The notes beneath the pieces are model-generated. The model made no database searches, was not told the DNA's origin, and was given only the letters and a program-made list of their open reading frames with translations. 42,911 nucleotides of DNA from an uncultured Spartobacteria bacterium (GTDB lineage: Bacteria > Verrucomicrobiota > Verrucomicrobiia > Chthoniobacterales > Chthoniobacteraceae). This document shows, piece by piece, positions 23,475-34,676 of the stretch. Position 1 is the stretch's first letter; each line of letters starts with the position of its first letter. The stretch lies in NCBI GenBank assembly GCA_903929475.1, contig CAIYUV010000181.1, positions 1-42,911 of the forward strand. The letters are read 5' to 3'. The position numbers were made by a program, and so were the translations under genes.

Positions 23475-26400
23475 GCAGCGAACAACCATTGGAAGGCATC
23501 GCCATCGTCGGAATCGCCGGACGTTTTCCCGGCGCGAACAATGTTGCGGAATTCTGGCGCAACCTTCTCGCCGCGGAGGAAACCATCAGCACGCTAAGCG
23601 ACGAGCAGCTTCGCGCCAACGGACTCGATCCCGAAACACTACGCAGCAGCGGCAGCTATGTTCCTCGCCGCGGTCTGCTGGACAAACCCGCGCACTTCGA
23701 CGCCCCATTTTTCGGCATCTCCCCGCGCGAGGCCGAGGTCATGGATCCGCAGCAGCGCGTTTTTCTCGAAGAGTGCTGGGCCGCGCTTGAGGACGCAGCG
23801 TGCGACCCGGCGCGTTACTCCGGAGCCATCGGTGTATTCGCGGGAATGTCGAACAACACATATTGGGCGAACAACGTGGTGCATCATCCCGAGCTGATCG
23901 ATAGCGTCGGCGCTCTCACCGCGATGATGGCAAACGAGAAGGACTACCTCGCTACGCGCGTCGCCTATAAGCTCAACCTCCACGGCCCCGCGCTAAACAT
24001 CTACACCGCGTGCAGCACATCGCTGGTCGCCGTCTGCCAGGCCGTGCAAAGCTTACTGAATTTCGCGTGCGACACCGCGCTCGCCGGCGGCATCTCGATC
24101 ACTTTTCCGCAGGAGCGCGGCTACGAGTTCACCGAGGGCGGCATTACTTCGCCCGACGGCCACTGCCGCGCTTTCGATGAGTGCGCCGCCGGCACCGTGT
24201 TCAGCAGCGGCGTGGGCGTCGTCGTTTTGAAACGCCTCACCGATGCGGTGAACGACGGCGACCAAATCTACGCTGTGATCAAATCCGCCGCGCTCAACAA
24301 CGATGGCAGCGGCAAGGTGAGCTTCACCGCTCCGAGCGTGGACGGACACGCCGAGGTCATCGCGCTCGCACACGCGCTCGCGGGTATCGAGCCTCGCACC
24401 ATCGGTTACATCGAGGCTCACGGCACCGGCACGTCGCTCGGCGACCCCATCGAAATCGCCGGACTCACGCAGGCATTTCGCGCCAGCACCGATGACAAAA
24501 ACTTCTGCGCCATCGGCTCGGTAAAGACGAACATCGGTCACCTCGACGCCGCCGCCGGAATCGCCGGGCTGATTAAAACCGCACTCATCCTCCGCCACGG
24601 AAAAATCCCGCCGAGCCTCCATTTCACCAAGCCCAATCCGCAGCTCTCGCTCGACGAGTCGCCCTTCTACGTCAACACAGCTCTCACCGACTGGCCCGCA
24701 GACGAGCACCCGCGCCGAGCGGCAGTCAGCAGCTTCGGAGTAGGCGGCACGAACGCGCACTGCATCCTCGAAGAGCCGCCTCAAAACGGCACAGGCGTTA
24801 CGCCCGCAGAGCCACACTCCGGACGGGATGCTTGTGAATCGGGATTCTCCACCATCCTTCCGCTCTCCGCCAAGACCGGGACCGCCCTCGCGCAGCTCGG
24901 CGAAAATCTCGCGGCGCACATCGAGTCGAATCCCGATCTTCCATTCACCGCCATCGCGCACACGTTGCAAACAGGCCGCGCGCAATTCGCCCATCGCATC
25001 GCCATCACCGCCGCCACGCGCGAGATCGCCATCTCCGCCCTTCGAGGCTTCGAACCGAAGCGCACCTTGGCGGGTGTCGCCTCGACGCCGCGCATCGTGC
25101 TCATGTTCCCCGGCCAAGGCGCGCAATTCCCCGGAATGGGCGCGCAGCTTTACGCCGACGAGCCGGTCTTCCGCGCCGCGCTGGATCGTTGCCACGATGC
25201 CCTTGCGCCCACACTCGACCTGCGAGCCATCATTTTCGCCAGCGGCGAAAATGCGCACGAACAACTCCGCGAGACACGCATCACACAGCCCGCGATTTTC
25301 GCCGTCAGCTACGCGCTCGCGCAGCTTTGGATTTCGTGGGGCGTGCAGCCTGCCGCGCTGGTGGGGCACAGCGTCGGCGAATACGTTGCCGCTACGCTCG
25401 CTGGAGTTTTCACGCTCGAAGATGCAATCCGTCTCGTGGCGCAGAGGGCCGCGCTGGTGCAGGCACAGCCGCGCGGTGCGATGCTCGCCGTGAGGCTTTC
25501 TGAAAGTGAGGCCGCGAATCTCGCTGACGATCAAATCTCCATCGCTGCGATCAACAGCCCGAAGCTCTGCGTCCTCGCCGGGCCGGACGCCGCCATCGCC
25601 GCCGTCGAGGCCGACCTCGGCGCACAGGGCGTCGCCGCCAAGCGCCTCGAAACCTCCCACGCATTTCACTCCGCGATGATGGACGCCGTCATCGCGCCGC
25701 TCGAAACCGCCATTGCAAAAGTCGCGCGCCACGCACCTGCGATTCCGATTTTCTCCACCGTCACCGCCGACTGGCTCGGCGACGCCGACGCCACCGACCC
25801 GCGCTACTGGGCGCGCCACGCACGCGACGCGGTCCGCTTTTCGCCAGCCATCGCGCGTCTGCTCGCGGAGCCGAATCACATCTTTATCGAGTGCGGCCCC
25901 GGCCAGACGCTCACACAGCTCGTCCGCCAGCACGGTTGTGCGAATCGCGTCGTCCTCACATCCATGCGCGAAGGCGCGGCTGAAATCGAAACCCTCCACG
26001 CTGCGCTCGCGCAATTGTGGACTCACGGCGTCCATGTGAAATGGGATGCAGTCCGCCACGGCGCACGTCCCGCGCACGTCTCGCTGCCAGCGTATCCATT
26101 CGAGCGCCATCGCTACTTCGCCGAGCCGCCCGCGGGCACGAACACAGCGAGAGTCTGCGGGACAGCGGCCACATCAAGCATCGCACCGTCGTTGGATGAA
26201 AGCCCGACAGTCGAAGCTACGCAGTCTTCCATCGCACCTCTCACGCTGCCATCTCGAATTCTCGCCATTCTTTCCGAGCTGTCCGGCAACGACCTCACAG
26301 GCGCCGATCCCAACCTCAGCTTCGTCGAACTCGGCTTTGATTCGCTTTCCCTCACGCAGGCCGCAATCGCGCTGCACAAAAACTTTCGTGTCAAAGTCAC

Positions 26401-29400
26401 ATTTCGCCAGTTGCTCCAGGATGTCTCCTCTCCTGCCACGCTCGCTGAATATCTCGAAAAACAAATTGCGACGCGACCAGACGAGATATTGAAGTCGGCT
26501 GCGAAAGTTGGCGCGACGACCTCTTCCGTTCCACAAGCGCACAAGGCACACGGCCCCTTCCGCGCGATAGATCGCAACGCGACCACACTCACAACAGCGC
26601 AGCAGGCGCACCTCGACGATCTCATCGCCCGCTACACAGCGCGCACTGGAAAATCGAAATCAGCCATTGCCGCCCATCGAGCACACCTCGCCGATCCGCG
26701 CGCTGTCGCCGGATTCCGGCGCGAGTGGAAGGAGATGATCTATCCGCTCATTTGCGAGCGCAGCGAAGGCTCCAGACTGTGGGACGCCGACGGCAACGAA
26801 TACACCGACATTACGCTCGGCTTCGGTCAGATTTTGTTTGGCCATCGCCCGCAGTGGCTCATCGCAGCCATTGAACATCAACTCCACAGCGGAATCGAAA
26901 TCGGCCCCACCTCGCCGCTCGCCGGACAACTTGCCGAACGTCTCAGCCGATACCTCAGCCTCGACCGCGTCGCCTTTTGCAACACGGGCAGCGAAGCCGT
27001 CGCCGCAGCCCTGCGTCTCGCACGCACCGTCACGGGCCGCGATAAAGTTGCTGTCTTCAGCGGCGCGTATCACGGCATCTTCGACGAAGTGCTCTTTCGC
27101 CCCGGCCCTTTACCAATCGCGCCGGGCATACCAGCGAGCGCAGTGCAAAATCTTGTCGTCCTCGACTACGGCACCGACGAGTCGCTCGAATGGCTCCGCG
27201 CGCACGCCGACGAACTCGCCGCCATCATGGTCGAGCCGGTACAGAGCCGCCGCCCATCGCTCGCACCGCGCGAGTTTCTGCGCGAGCTGCGCCGCATCAC
27301 CAACGACGCAGGAGCCGCGCTCATCTTCGATGAAATCGTCACCGGCTTCCGCACGGCACCGGGCGGAGCGCAGGAATTTTTCGGCGTAAATGCCGACATC
27401 GCGACCTACGGCAAAGTCATCGGCGGCGGGATGCCGATTGGCATCATCGCGGGTGCGCGCAACTTCATGGATGCGCTCGACGGCGGCGCGTGGAACTACG
27501 GCGACGATTCATTCCCAGAAGTCGGCGTCACTTTTTTCGCGGGCACATTTGTTCGTCACCCGCTCGCCCTCGCCGCTGCGAGCGCCGTGCTCGATGCGTT
27601 GGAGAGACACGGCCCGGTGCTCCAGCAGACGCTCGCTGAAAAAGCCCGCTCACTCGCTGCACGCATGAACTCCTGCCTCGATGCGCACGGCGTCCCGCTG
27701 CGCTGGGAGCAGTTCAGCTCAATGTATCACCTCCCGCTCCCTGCCGAACATCGCTACGCCGCGCTGATCTTTTATCATTTGCGGCTGCGCGGAATCCATG
27801 CGTGGGAAAATCGTCCGTGCTTTCTCAGCGCCGCACACACTGACGCCGACATCGAAAAAATCGCAAACGCCTTTGAGCAAAGCGTGGCAGCACTCGTGGG
27901 TGCCAATTTACTTCCCGCTGGAAAGCAGCCGCCAGCCGCCGCTGCCGCATCAGCGGCGAATGGAAATTCGGCAGACTTCCCGCTCACACACGCACAGTCG
28001 GAAATCTTTCTGGCGACACATCTCGGCGACGAGGCCAGCACCGCTTTCAACGACACGGTCGTCCTTCGCATTCACGGTGACATTCATCACGACACACTTC
28101 GCGCCGCGCTCGCAGGGACGGTGAAACGACATGACTCACTGCGCACCACGATCTCAGCAGACGGCAGTGCGCAGACCGTGCATGACAATGTCTCCACCGA
28201 TTTCACCTACGATGATCTGTCCGATCTCGCCGCCCCGATGCAGAGCGAGGCAATCACCGGCTGCATCGCGCGCGACACCGAGACGCCGTTCGTTCTCGCC
28301 GACGCCCCTCTCTTCCGCGCACGACTGCTGAAGATTGCCGAGGGAGAACATCTGTTTGCCTTCACCGCGCACCACATCGTTTGCGACGGCTGGTCATTCG
28401 CCATTGTCGCCACGGAAATCGCCGGGAACTACAGCGCCACCGCGCAAGGCTGCCCTGCACACATCGAGACGGCGCTGAGTTTCCGCGAATACGCCGCAAG
28501 GCAGCGCGGGAAAATGGGCGGCGAGGAGGATCGCGCAACCGAGGCCTGGTGGCTCGCGCAATTCACGACAATACCGGCACCGCTTGATCTTCCGGCTGAC
28601 AAACCGCGTTCGCGTCAACGGACATTTAACGCCGCAACGCGGAGCGCCCTGCTTCCTGCTGAAATTTGCGAGTCATTGCGCAAACTCTCCGCTGCGCGAC
28701 AGGCCACAATATTTTCCACGATGCTGGCTGCGTTTTACACGTTGCTCCATCGCCTCAGCGGTCAGGCTGACATCGTGGTTGGTATCGCCTCCGCCGGACA
28801 GACCACCGCGGGCGACGGCGCTCTGGTCGGGCATTGCGTCAACTTTCTCCCGCTCCGCCTCGCGCTCGATGGTGCTCAGCCCTTCGACGCGCTGCTCCCC
28901 CGCGTGAACAATCTCGTTCTCGATGCACGCGAGCATCAGGACTTCACGTTTGGCCGTCTACTCACACATCTCGCGCTGCCACGCGACCCGAGCCGGATTC
29001 CCCTCGTGAGCGTGAGCTTCAATGTGGATCGTGCGCCTTCCACCCTGCGCTTCGACACCGCATCCGCTGACTTTGCTCCGTTGGAAAAAACGCGCTACGG
29101 ACTGGAACTCAGCTTCAATTTAATCGAGTCCGACGGCGGCTATCGGCTTTTCTGCCATTTCAACCGCGACCTGTTCGCCGCAGAAACCATCGAGCGCTGG
29201 CTGGGGCACTACGGCACTTTGCTCGCGGCAATCGCAAACTCGCCAGCGACACCGATTGACGAACTCGCGTTGCTCACTTCCGAGGAAAGTTCACACATTC
29301 TCAACGACTGGAACACCACCGCGCGCCCATACCCGCGCGACACGGGGCTCGACACGCTCTTTGAGCAAAACGCCGCACGCACCCCCAACGCTGTCGCCAT

Positions 29401-31876
29401 CGTCCACGGCGTCCTATCGCTCACGTATGCCGAACTGAATGTCCGCGCCAACCGCATCGCACACCGACTCCTCGCCAGTGGAATGCAGCCCGGCGCGCTC
29501 GTCGGACTTTGCTCCGGACGCTCGGCAGAAATGGTCGCCGCGATGCTCGCCGTCGTGAAAGCAGGTGGAGCATATGTGCCGCTCGACCCTGCGTGGCCGA
29601 CGGAGCGCGTGCAGTTCATGGCGAAGGACGGCGGTTTGTTTTGTGTGATCACATACTCATCGCACGCTGCGATGTTTGAGCGGTTTGATGGGCCACTCGT
29701 ATTGCTCGATGAGCAAACACCACCGCCTCACGTCTGCGATGACAATCCAGACGTGCCGACCGATGGCGGGAGTCCCGCCCACGTCATTTACACGTCGGGA
29801 TCCACGGGGAAACCCAAGGGCGTCGTCATCCCGCACCGTGGAGTCGCGCACCTTGTGCTCGGCACCGATTACGCTCAACTCACGTCGAGCGACGTCGTCG
29901 CCCATGTATCGAATCCCGCATTTGACGCGACCACTTGGGAAGTGTGGGGCGCGCTGCTCAATGGCGCACGCTGCGTCATCCTCGAAAAGGATGTGATGCT
30001 CTCGCCCGCGCAACTCGGTGCCGCAATCCGCGACTTGGGAATCAGCGCGATGCTCGTAACCACTGCGCTTTTTAACCAAATCGCAATTCAACTTCCCGAG
30101 ACATTCGCCCCACTGCGATTTCTGCTTTTTGGCGGCGAAGCCAGCAACCCGCACTGCGTCTCGCGCGTGTTCGACTCGCAGCCGCCAACTCACATCTTGA
30201 ATGCCTACGGCCCGACGGAGACGTCGGTCATTGCCACGTGTCACGAAATCACGTGCGTCGGGAGAAATGACGCAACTGTGCCGATTGGAAAGCCCATAGC
30301 AAACACCACAGTTTACATACTCGATTCAAAGTTCAAAACTGTGCCCATCGGCGTTGCAGGAGAACTCCACGTGGGTGGGGACGGTCTCGCCCTTCACTAT
30401 CACAACCGGCCTGAGTTGACGGCTGAGCGTTTCATCACATGGAACGGCATCCGCCTTTATCGCACCGGTGACTCAGCGCGCTGGCGCGCGGATGGCACCA
30501 TCGAATTTCTCACACGACTCGATGAGCAAGTGAAGTTGCGTGGCTTTCGTGTCGAACTTGGCGAAATTGAAAATGCACTTTTGCAGCATCCCGATGTTCG
30601 GGGGGCAGTGGTAAGACTCCAGGGCAGCTCGCTCGTCGCCTACATCGTCGCACACGATCCGATGCCCGATGACGGCCGATTACGCACCTTCCTCCTCCGC
30701 ACTCTGCCCGACTACATGGTGCCCTCCACATTCATTGCTCTCGATCAAATTCCACTTACCGCCAACGGCAAAGTGGATCACCGCGCTTTGCCCACACCTA
30801 CGAAGTCAGAGGTCAGCGTCGCCATCGCGCCTCGCAACGACACCGAAACCCGCATCGCAGCGCTCATGGCTGCTGTGCTTGGGCGCGAAAGCGTGGACGT
30901 CACGGATGATTTCTTCCTTCTCGGCGGACACTCGCTGCTCGCGATGGATTTGCTCGCACGGATCAAACGGGAATTCTCCATCGAACTTCCAGCATCGCGA
31001 CTGTTTGAGACACCGAGCGTCGAGGGACTCGCCGCTGCCTGTATTTCAAAAATCAACACGACCGCGACACAACCGGGCAGCGAACTCGATTCGCCTCGAT
31101 ACCTGATGAACATCCAGCGCGGCGACTCGAAGCGCGCCCCGCTTTTTCTCGTCGCAGGCGGATGGGGTGGCGAAATCGAGTTTCTTGTTTACGCGCAAAT
31201 CGCGCGACACCTCGGCAGTGAGCAGCCCATCCACGGCTTGAAGGCGCGCGGCGCAGGCACAGCGGATCCGCCGCACGAGACCGTCACCGAAATGGCCGCC
31301 GATTATTTGCGGGAAATACGCGCAGTGCAGCCGCACGGGCCGTATTTTCTGGCTGGCGAATGTGTCGGCGGCATCTGCGCACACGAGATCGCGTGCCAGT
31401 TTCGCGAGGCCGGAGAGAAGGTCGCGCTGCTTATGCTTTTTGATACGAGCGTCCCGAATCCCGACGAACTCGCCGATTATCTTCGTGCTGAGGAAATCAA
31501 GCGCGCTGCGGAAAATGCACCGCCGGGCTTTTTCGTCCGCATACGCCGTATGCTTGGAAAAGTCGTGCGCGCATTTCTCGGCAAACGTCACAAACAGCCT
31601 CGCCCTGCCGACGCGGGAAACCAGCACCCGCGCGGGCAGGAACGCTATCCTGTCACTTTGATGCAGCACCGGCCACGCCCATACGACGGCGCTGTGCAAC
31701 TTGTGGTGGATGCCGAATCCCGTCGCCTATACGGCTCGCTCGGCTGGGAAAATGCGCAGGTTGGCGCGCTGCACATCCATGAATTACCGGGCGATCACAT
31801 CACGTATATTCGCGAATTTGGAGAGTCCGCTGCGGCCAAGGTGCGCGAACTGCTAAAGCAAGCTGACAGCCTATGA
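23471..31876 (+). CDS. Hybrid PKS/NRPS, KS-AT-ACP-AMT-C-A-T-TE
   Basis: A 2801-residue megasynthase. KS has the full Cys-His-His triad (C181, H317, H357). AT has S634 (GHSVGE) and HAFH at 730-733, which indicates malonyl-CoA. ACP carries S958 (GFDSL). A class III aminotransferase follows (about 1050-1475) with PLP lysine K1315 (YGKVIGGG). C3 has HHIVCDG from H1634. A2 has pocket residues DAWLLGAVIK (D2152, L2195), two differences from the known leucine code DAWLYGAVMK. T3 has S2488. TE has the triad C2631-D2658-H2776, with GECVGG in place of GxSxG. There is no KR, DH or ER, so the beta-keto group is expected to be transaminated to a beta-amine, as in the microcystin McyE and mycosubtilin MycA modules. 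Start and stop codons overlap the neighbouring genes (ATGA), consistent with coupled translation. Confidence 0.95.
26690..27900 (+). other. In-line aminotransferase (AMT) domain of the PKS
   Basis: A GSA-AMT-type class III aminotransferase with the substrate-side motif CNTGSEAV, AYHGIFDE, IFDEIVTGFR (PLP-binding Asp) and the Schiff-base lysine in YGKVIGGGMPIG. It sits between ACP and C3, the order seen in McyE and MycA, and should convert the ACP-bound beta-ketoacyl chain to beta-aminoacyl. Confidence 0.88.
31130..31873 (+). other. Terminal thioesterase domain with cysteine nucleophile
   Basis: An alpha/beta-hydrolase type I thioesterase begins at PLFLVAGGWGGE. The nucleophile elbow reads GECVGG with C2631 (TGT). 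The aspartate is 27 residues on (LFDTS, D2658), the same spacing as Ser80 to Asp107 in the surfactin thioesterase, and the histidine is H2776 (GDHITY). A basic, Pro-rich lid insertion (about 2675-2720) separates Asp and His. Confidence 0.88.
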
Positions 31877-32541
31877 TACTACCGCCGCCACTCTGGTCGA
31901 AAGCCCCCGCGCAACCGCGCTTGATGCCGGGTGAAATCCACCTCTGGCGTGCGAACCTCACCGAGCGCGACCGAGTGCAGAAATGCAAGGAAGTGCTTTC
32001 ATCCGATGAACTCATCCGCGCAAGTCGTTTCGCTTTCGATGAAGACCGCACACATTTCATCATCTCCCATGCTGCACTGCGCACCTTGCTCGCCCGCTAC
32101 GTAGGCGGAGAGGCTCGTGAACTGGAGTTTTCCATCGGCGAACATGGCAAGCCCAGCTTGAAACAAACGTTCACCGACGTGCGCTTCAATCTCAGCCACA
32201 CTGACGGCCTCGCGTTGATCGCCGTGTCGCGCGGGTGCGATGTCGGCGTGGATGTCGAGCGTGTGGACGACGGAATCGAATTCGAGCAAATCGCCGACCA
32301 CTACTTCGAGCCGCGCGAATCGTGGGACCTGCGCATCACACCGGCAGAGGATCGCGCCATGCGATTTTTCGACGTGTGGACGCGCAAAGAGGCCGCGCTC
32401 AAAGCCAGCGGCACTGGCATCGGCGCAACACCCGATGCGCGTTTCTGCGTGCGCAATTTCTCACCCGCAGCCGGGTATGCAGGCGCAGTGGCAGGCGAAG
32501 GCGAAGATTGGCGGCTCGCATGTTGGGATTGGAGTTTGTAA
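31873..32541 (+). CDS. Sfp-type 4'-phosphopantetheinyl transferase
   Basis: A 222-residue enzyme that attaches the phosphopantetheine arm from CoA to carrier-domain serines, here most likely T1, T2, ACP and T3 of the two upstream enzymes. The Sfp-family motifs are present: GEHGKPSL, NLSHTDG, GVDVERV (Mg-binding Asp/Glu) and WTRKEAALKA. The ATG overlaps the stop of the hybrid PKS/NRPS gene (ATGA). Nine bases separate its stop from the exporter permease gene, so it links the assembly line to the export genes in one operon. Confidence 0.95.
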   Translation: MILPPPLWSKAPAQPRLMPGEIHLWRANLTERDRVQKCKEVLSSDELIRASRFAFDEDRTHFIISHAALRTLLARYVGGEARELEFSIGEHGKPSLKQTFTDVRFNLSHTDGLALIAVSRGCDVGVDVERVDDGIEFEQIADHYFEPRESWDLRITPAEDRAMRFFDVWTRKEAALKASGTGIGATPDARFCVRNFSPAAGYAGAVAGEGEDWRLACWDWSL

Positions 32542-32550
32542 ACACCCGCA

Positions 32551-33426
32551 ATGTCACAGCCCAACGAGCACGCCAGCCCCGCGCCCGGCTACGAAATCTT
32601 GATCGAACCCGGCCGCGGTTTTCTCCGCATGAACTGGCGCGAGCTTTGGGAATATCGCGATCTGCTCGTCATTCTCGTCCGACGCGATTTTCTCGCGAAA
32701 TACAAACAGACCATGCTCGGGCCACTGTGGTTCATCCTCCAGCCACTGCTCAGCGCGGTCGTGATGAGCATCGCATTTCACAAAGTCGCCGGCATCGCCA
32801 CCGGGAGCATCCCGTCACTGCTTTTCAATCTCTGCGCGCTGCTGCCGTGGGCATACTTCTCGCAAAACGTGACGACTGGCTCCGCCACCTTCACGGCCAA
32901 CTCGCACCTCTTCGGAAAAGTATATTTTCCCCGACTCATCGTGCCTATCGCCACGGTCGTCTCCAACCTCTTCGCGCTCGTGCTTCAGCTTGTCGTGTTC
33001 TTTATTTTCTACGGCTGGTTCGCCGCAAGAGGCGCGCCAGTTCACATGGGCACCAGCGCGCTGCTGATGATTCCGCTCATCGCAATCACAGCAATTCTGA
33101 GTCTCGGTTTGAGTCTGCTCATTTCTGCATCCACAGCAAAATTCCGCGACCTTGCGCATCTCACTCCGGTGCTGTTGCAACTTTGGATGTTCGCATCGCC
33201 GGTTTTTTACCCGATGGGTTTGCTCACGAAAAACGCGAGCTGGTCATGGCTGGCGTGGGCAAATCCGATGGCGTCGATCGTCGAGCACACACGCACGGTG
33301 CTGCTCGGCGAAGGCGTCTGGCAGCCCGCCATGCTCGCCGTTTCCGCAGTCGTCTCACTCATCGTCCTGTTCGCAGGCACCATCGCATTTAACCACGCGG
33401 AGCGCACCGTCGTGGACAGCATCTAA
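32551..33426 (+). CDS. wzm: ABC-2 type polysaccharide export permease (Wzm-like)
   Basis: A 291-residue inner-membrane permease with about six hydrophobic segments and the Wzm/KpsM/TagG signature (RRDFLAKYKQTMLGPLWFILQPL near residues 44-66). It should export lipid-linked glycan or a related amphiphile from the cytosol, paired with the ATPase two bases downstream. The N-terminal 25 or so residues are polar. In this family permease and ATPase normally serve O-antigen, capsule or teichoic acid. Transport of a glycosylated peptide is possible but has no direct sequence support. Confidence 0.92.
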   Translation: MSQPNEHASPAPGYEILIEPGRGFLRMNWRELWEYRDLLVILVRRDFLAKYKQTMLGPLWFILQPLLSAVVMSIAFHKVAGIATGSIPSLLFNLCALLPWAYFSQNVTTGSATFTANSHLFGKVYFPRLIVPIATVVSNLFALVLQLVVFFIFYGWFAARGAPVHMGTSALLMIPLIAITAILSLGLSLLISASTAKFRDLAHLTPVLLQLWMFASPVFYPMGLLTKNASWSWLAWANPMASIVEHTRTVLLGEGVWQPAMLAVSAVVSLIVLFAGTIAFNHAERTVVDSI

Positions 33427-33428
33427 AT

Positions 33429-34676
33429 ATGAGCAACACCATCCAGCCCATGGTCGAAGCCCACGGTATCGGTAAATGCTACCGCCTCGGTGACGGCGGA
33501 CTTTTTCAGCGGCGCGATACGCCCCCGGCGGGTGCGCTCGGTGCACGCGAGGGCGACGAGCCGGGGATGTTTTGGTGCCTGCGCGATGTGTCCTTCACCG
33601 TTCAGCGCGGCGACGTTGTCGGGCTTCTAGGTCGCAATGGCGCTGGCAAAAGCACTCTGCTGAAAATTCTCTCACGCATCACCGAGCCGACACGCGGAAG
33701 CATCCGCTTGCGTGGGCGTGTGGCTTCACTGCTCGAAGTTGGCACAGGCTTTCATCCGGAACTGACAGGGCGCGAAAACATTTTCCTGAACGGCGCGATC
33801 CTCGGGATGAAGCGCGCGGAGATCGCAGCGAAGTTCGATGAGATCGTGGAGTTCGCCGAGGTCGGCGCATTTCTCGACACGCCGGTGAAACGCTATTCGA
33901 GCGGGATGTTTGTGCGGCTGGCGTTCGCGGTCGCGGCGCATCTGGAGCCGGAGATTTTGTTGATTGATGAAGTGCTCGCTGTCGGCGACGCCGCTTTTCA
34001 AAAGAAATGCCTCGGGAAAATGGACGAGGTTGCTCACCAGCACGGACGCACCGTGTTTTTCGTCTCGCACAACCTCGGTGCCGTTCGCGCGCTCTGCAAT
34101 ACGACTATCCTGCTGCAAGACGGAACCGTCGCCGCACAGGGTGCGCCGAATGAGGTGATCGCACGCTATCTCGCAAGCTCCGCGCCCGATGAGGCAGGCG
34201 GTCACATCGCATGGCCCGCTGACAAAGCGCCCGGCAACGACGAGGTGCGCCTCGCGTCGCTCACGCTCACCGATGCACTCGGTGAACGCGCTTCTTTTTT
34301 TGAAGCAGGCCAACCCGTTACTGTTGATTTGCGCTACGAGGCACTCCGGCGCGTGCGGGGAATGCGCATTCAACTTTTCGTCCACACTAGCGAAGGCGAA
34401 CTGGCATTTGTCGCGACGGATCATCTCCGACAAGTTGAACTTCTCGATCCCGGCACTTACCGCACTGTTTGGACGCTGCCCGGAGCCCTGCTAAATCGCA
34501 GGGGCTACAACATCTCGATCTGCTGCGATGTGCCCGGAGAACGATACATCATCCCGGCGCAGCAATTTCTCACCTTCACCGTGGGTGGCGCAGGCAATCA
34601 GTCCTCCCACTTCCCGGAAACGTGGCCCGGCACCGTCTGCCCGAGCATCGAGTGCAAAGTCGAGCGAGTCTCATGA
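33429..34676 (+). CDS. wzt: Polysaccharide ABC transporter ATPase with C-terminal glycan-binding domain (Wzt-like)
   Basis: A 415-residue ATPase. The nucleotide-binding domain has Walker A GRNGAGKST near residues 68-76, the signature YSSGM, Walker B ILLIDEVLAVGD and a switch His (VSHN). After about residue 250 a beta-rich domain resembles Wzt_C. In Escherichia coli O8/O9a Wzt this domain recognises the terminal modification of the finished O-antigen before export. Its presence suggests that the exported chain is capped or modified. The stop overlaps the first glycosyltransferase gene (ATGA). Confidence 0.92.
   Translation: MSNTIQPMVEAHGIGKCYRLGDGGLFQRRDTPPAGALGAREGDEPGMFWCLRDVSFTVQRGDVVGLLGRNGAGKSTLLKILSRITEPTRGSIRLRGRVASLLEVGTGFHPELTGRENIFLNGAILGMKRAEIAAKFDEIVEFAEVGAFLDTPVKRYSSGMFVRLAFAVAAHLEPEILLIDEVLAVGDAAFQKKCLGKMDEVAHQHGRTVFFVSHNLGAVRALCNTTILLQDGTVAAQGAPNEVIARYLASSAPDEAGGHIAWPADKAPGNDEVRLASLTLTDALGERASFFEAGQPVTVDLRYEALRRVRGMRIQLFVHTSEGELAFVATDHLRQVELLDPGTYRTVWTLPGALLNRRGYNISICCDVPGERYIIPAQQFLTFTVGGAGNQSSHFPETWPGTVCPSIECKVERVS

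Noticed and set aside
24053-26110. Long open frame (685 codons) on the minus strand inside the PKS gene
   Set aside because: Antisense to the KS-AT region, whose catalytic motifs are all intact; the translation shows no recognisable domain.
31130-31873. Prediction that the product is a beta-lactone as in obafluorin
   Set aside because: The Cys nucleophile alone does not show this: A2 looks Leu-like and would give no C-terminal beta-hydroxyl.
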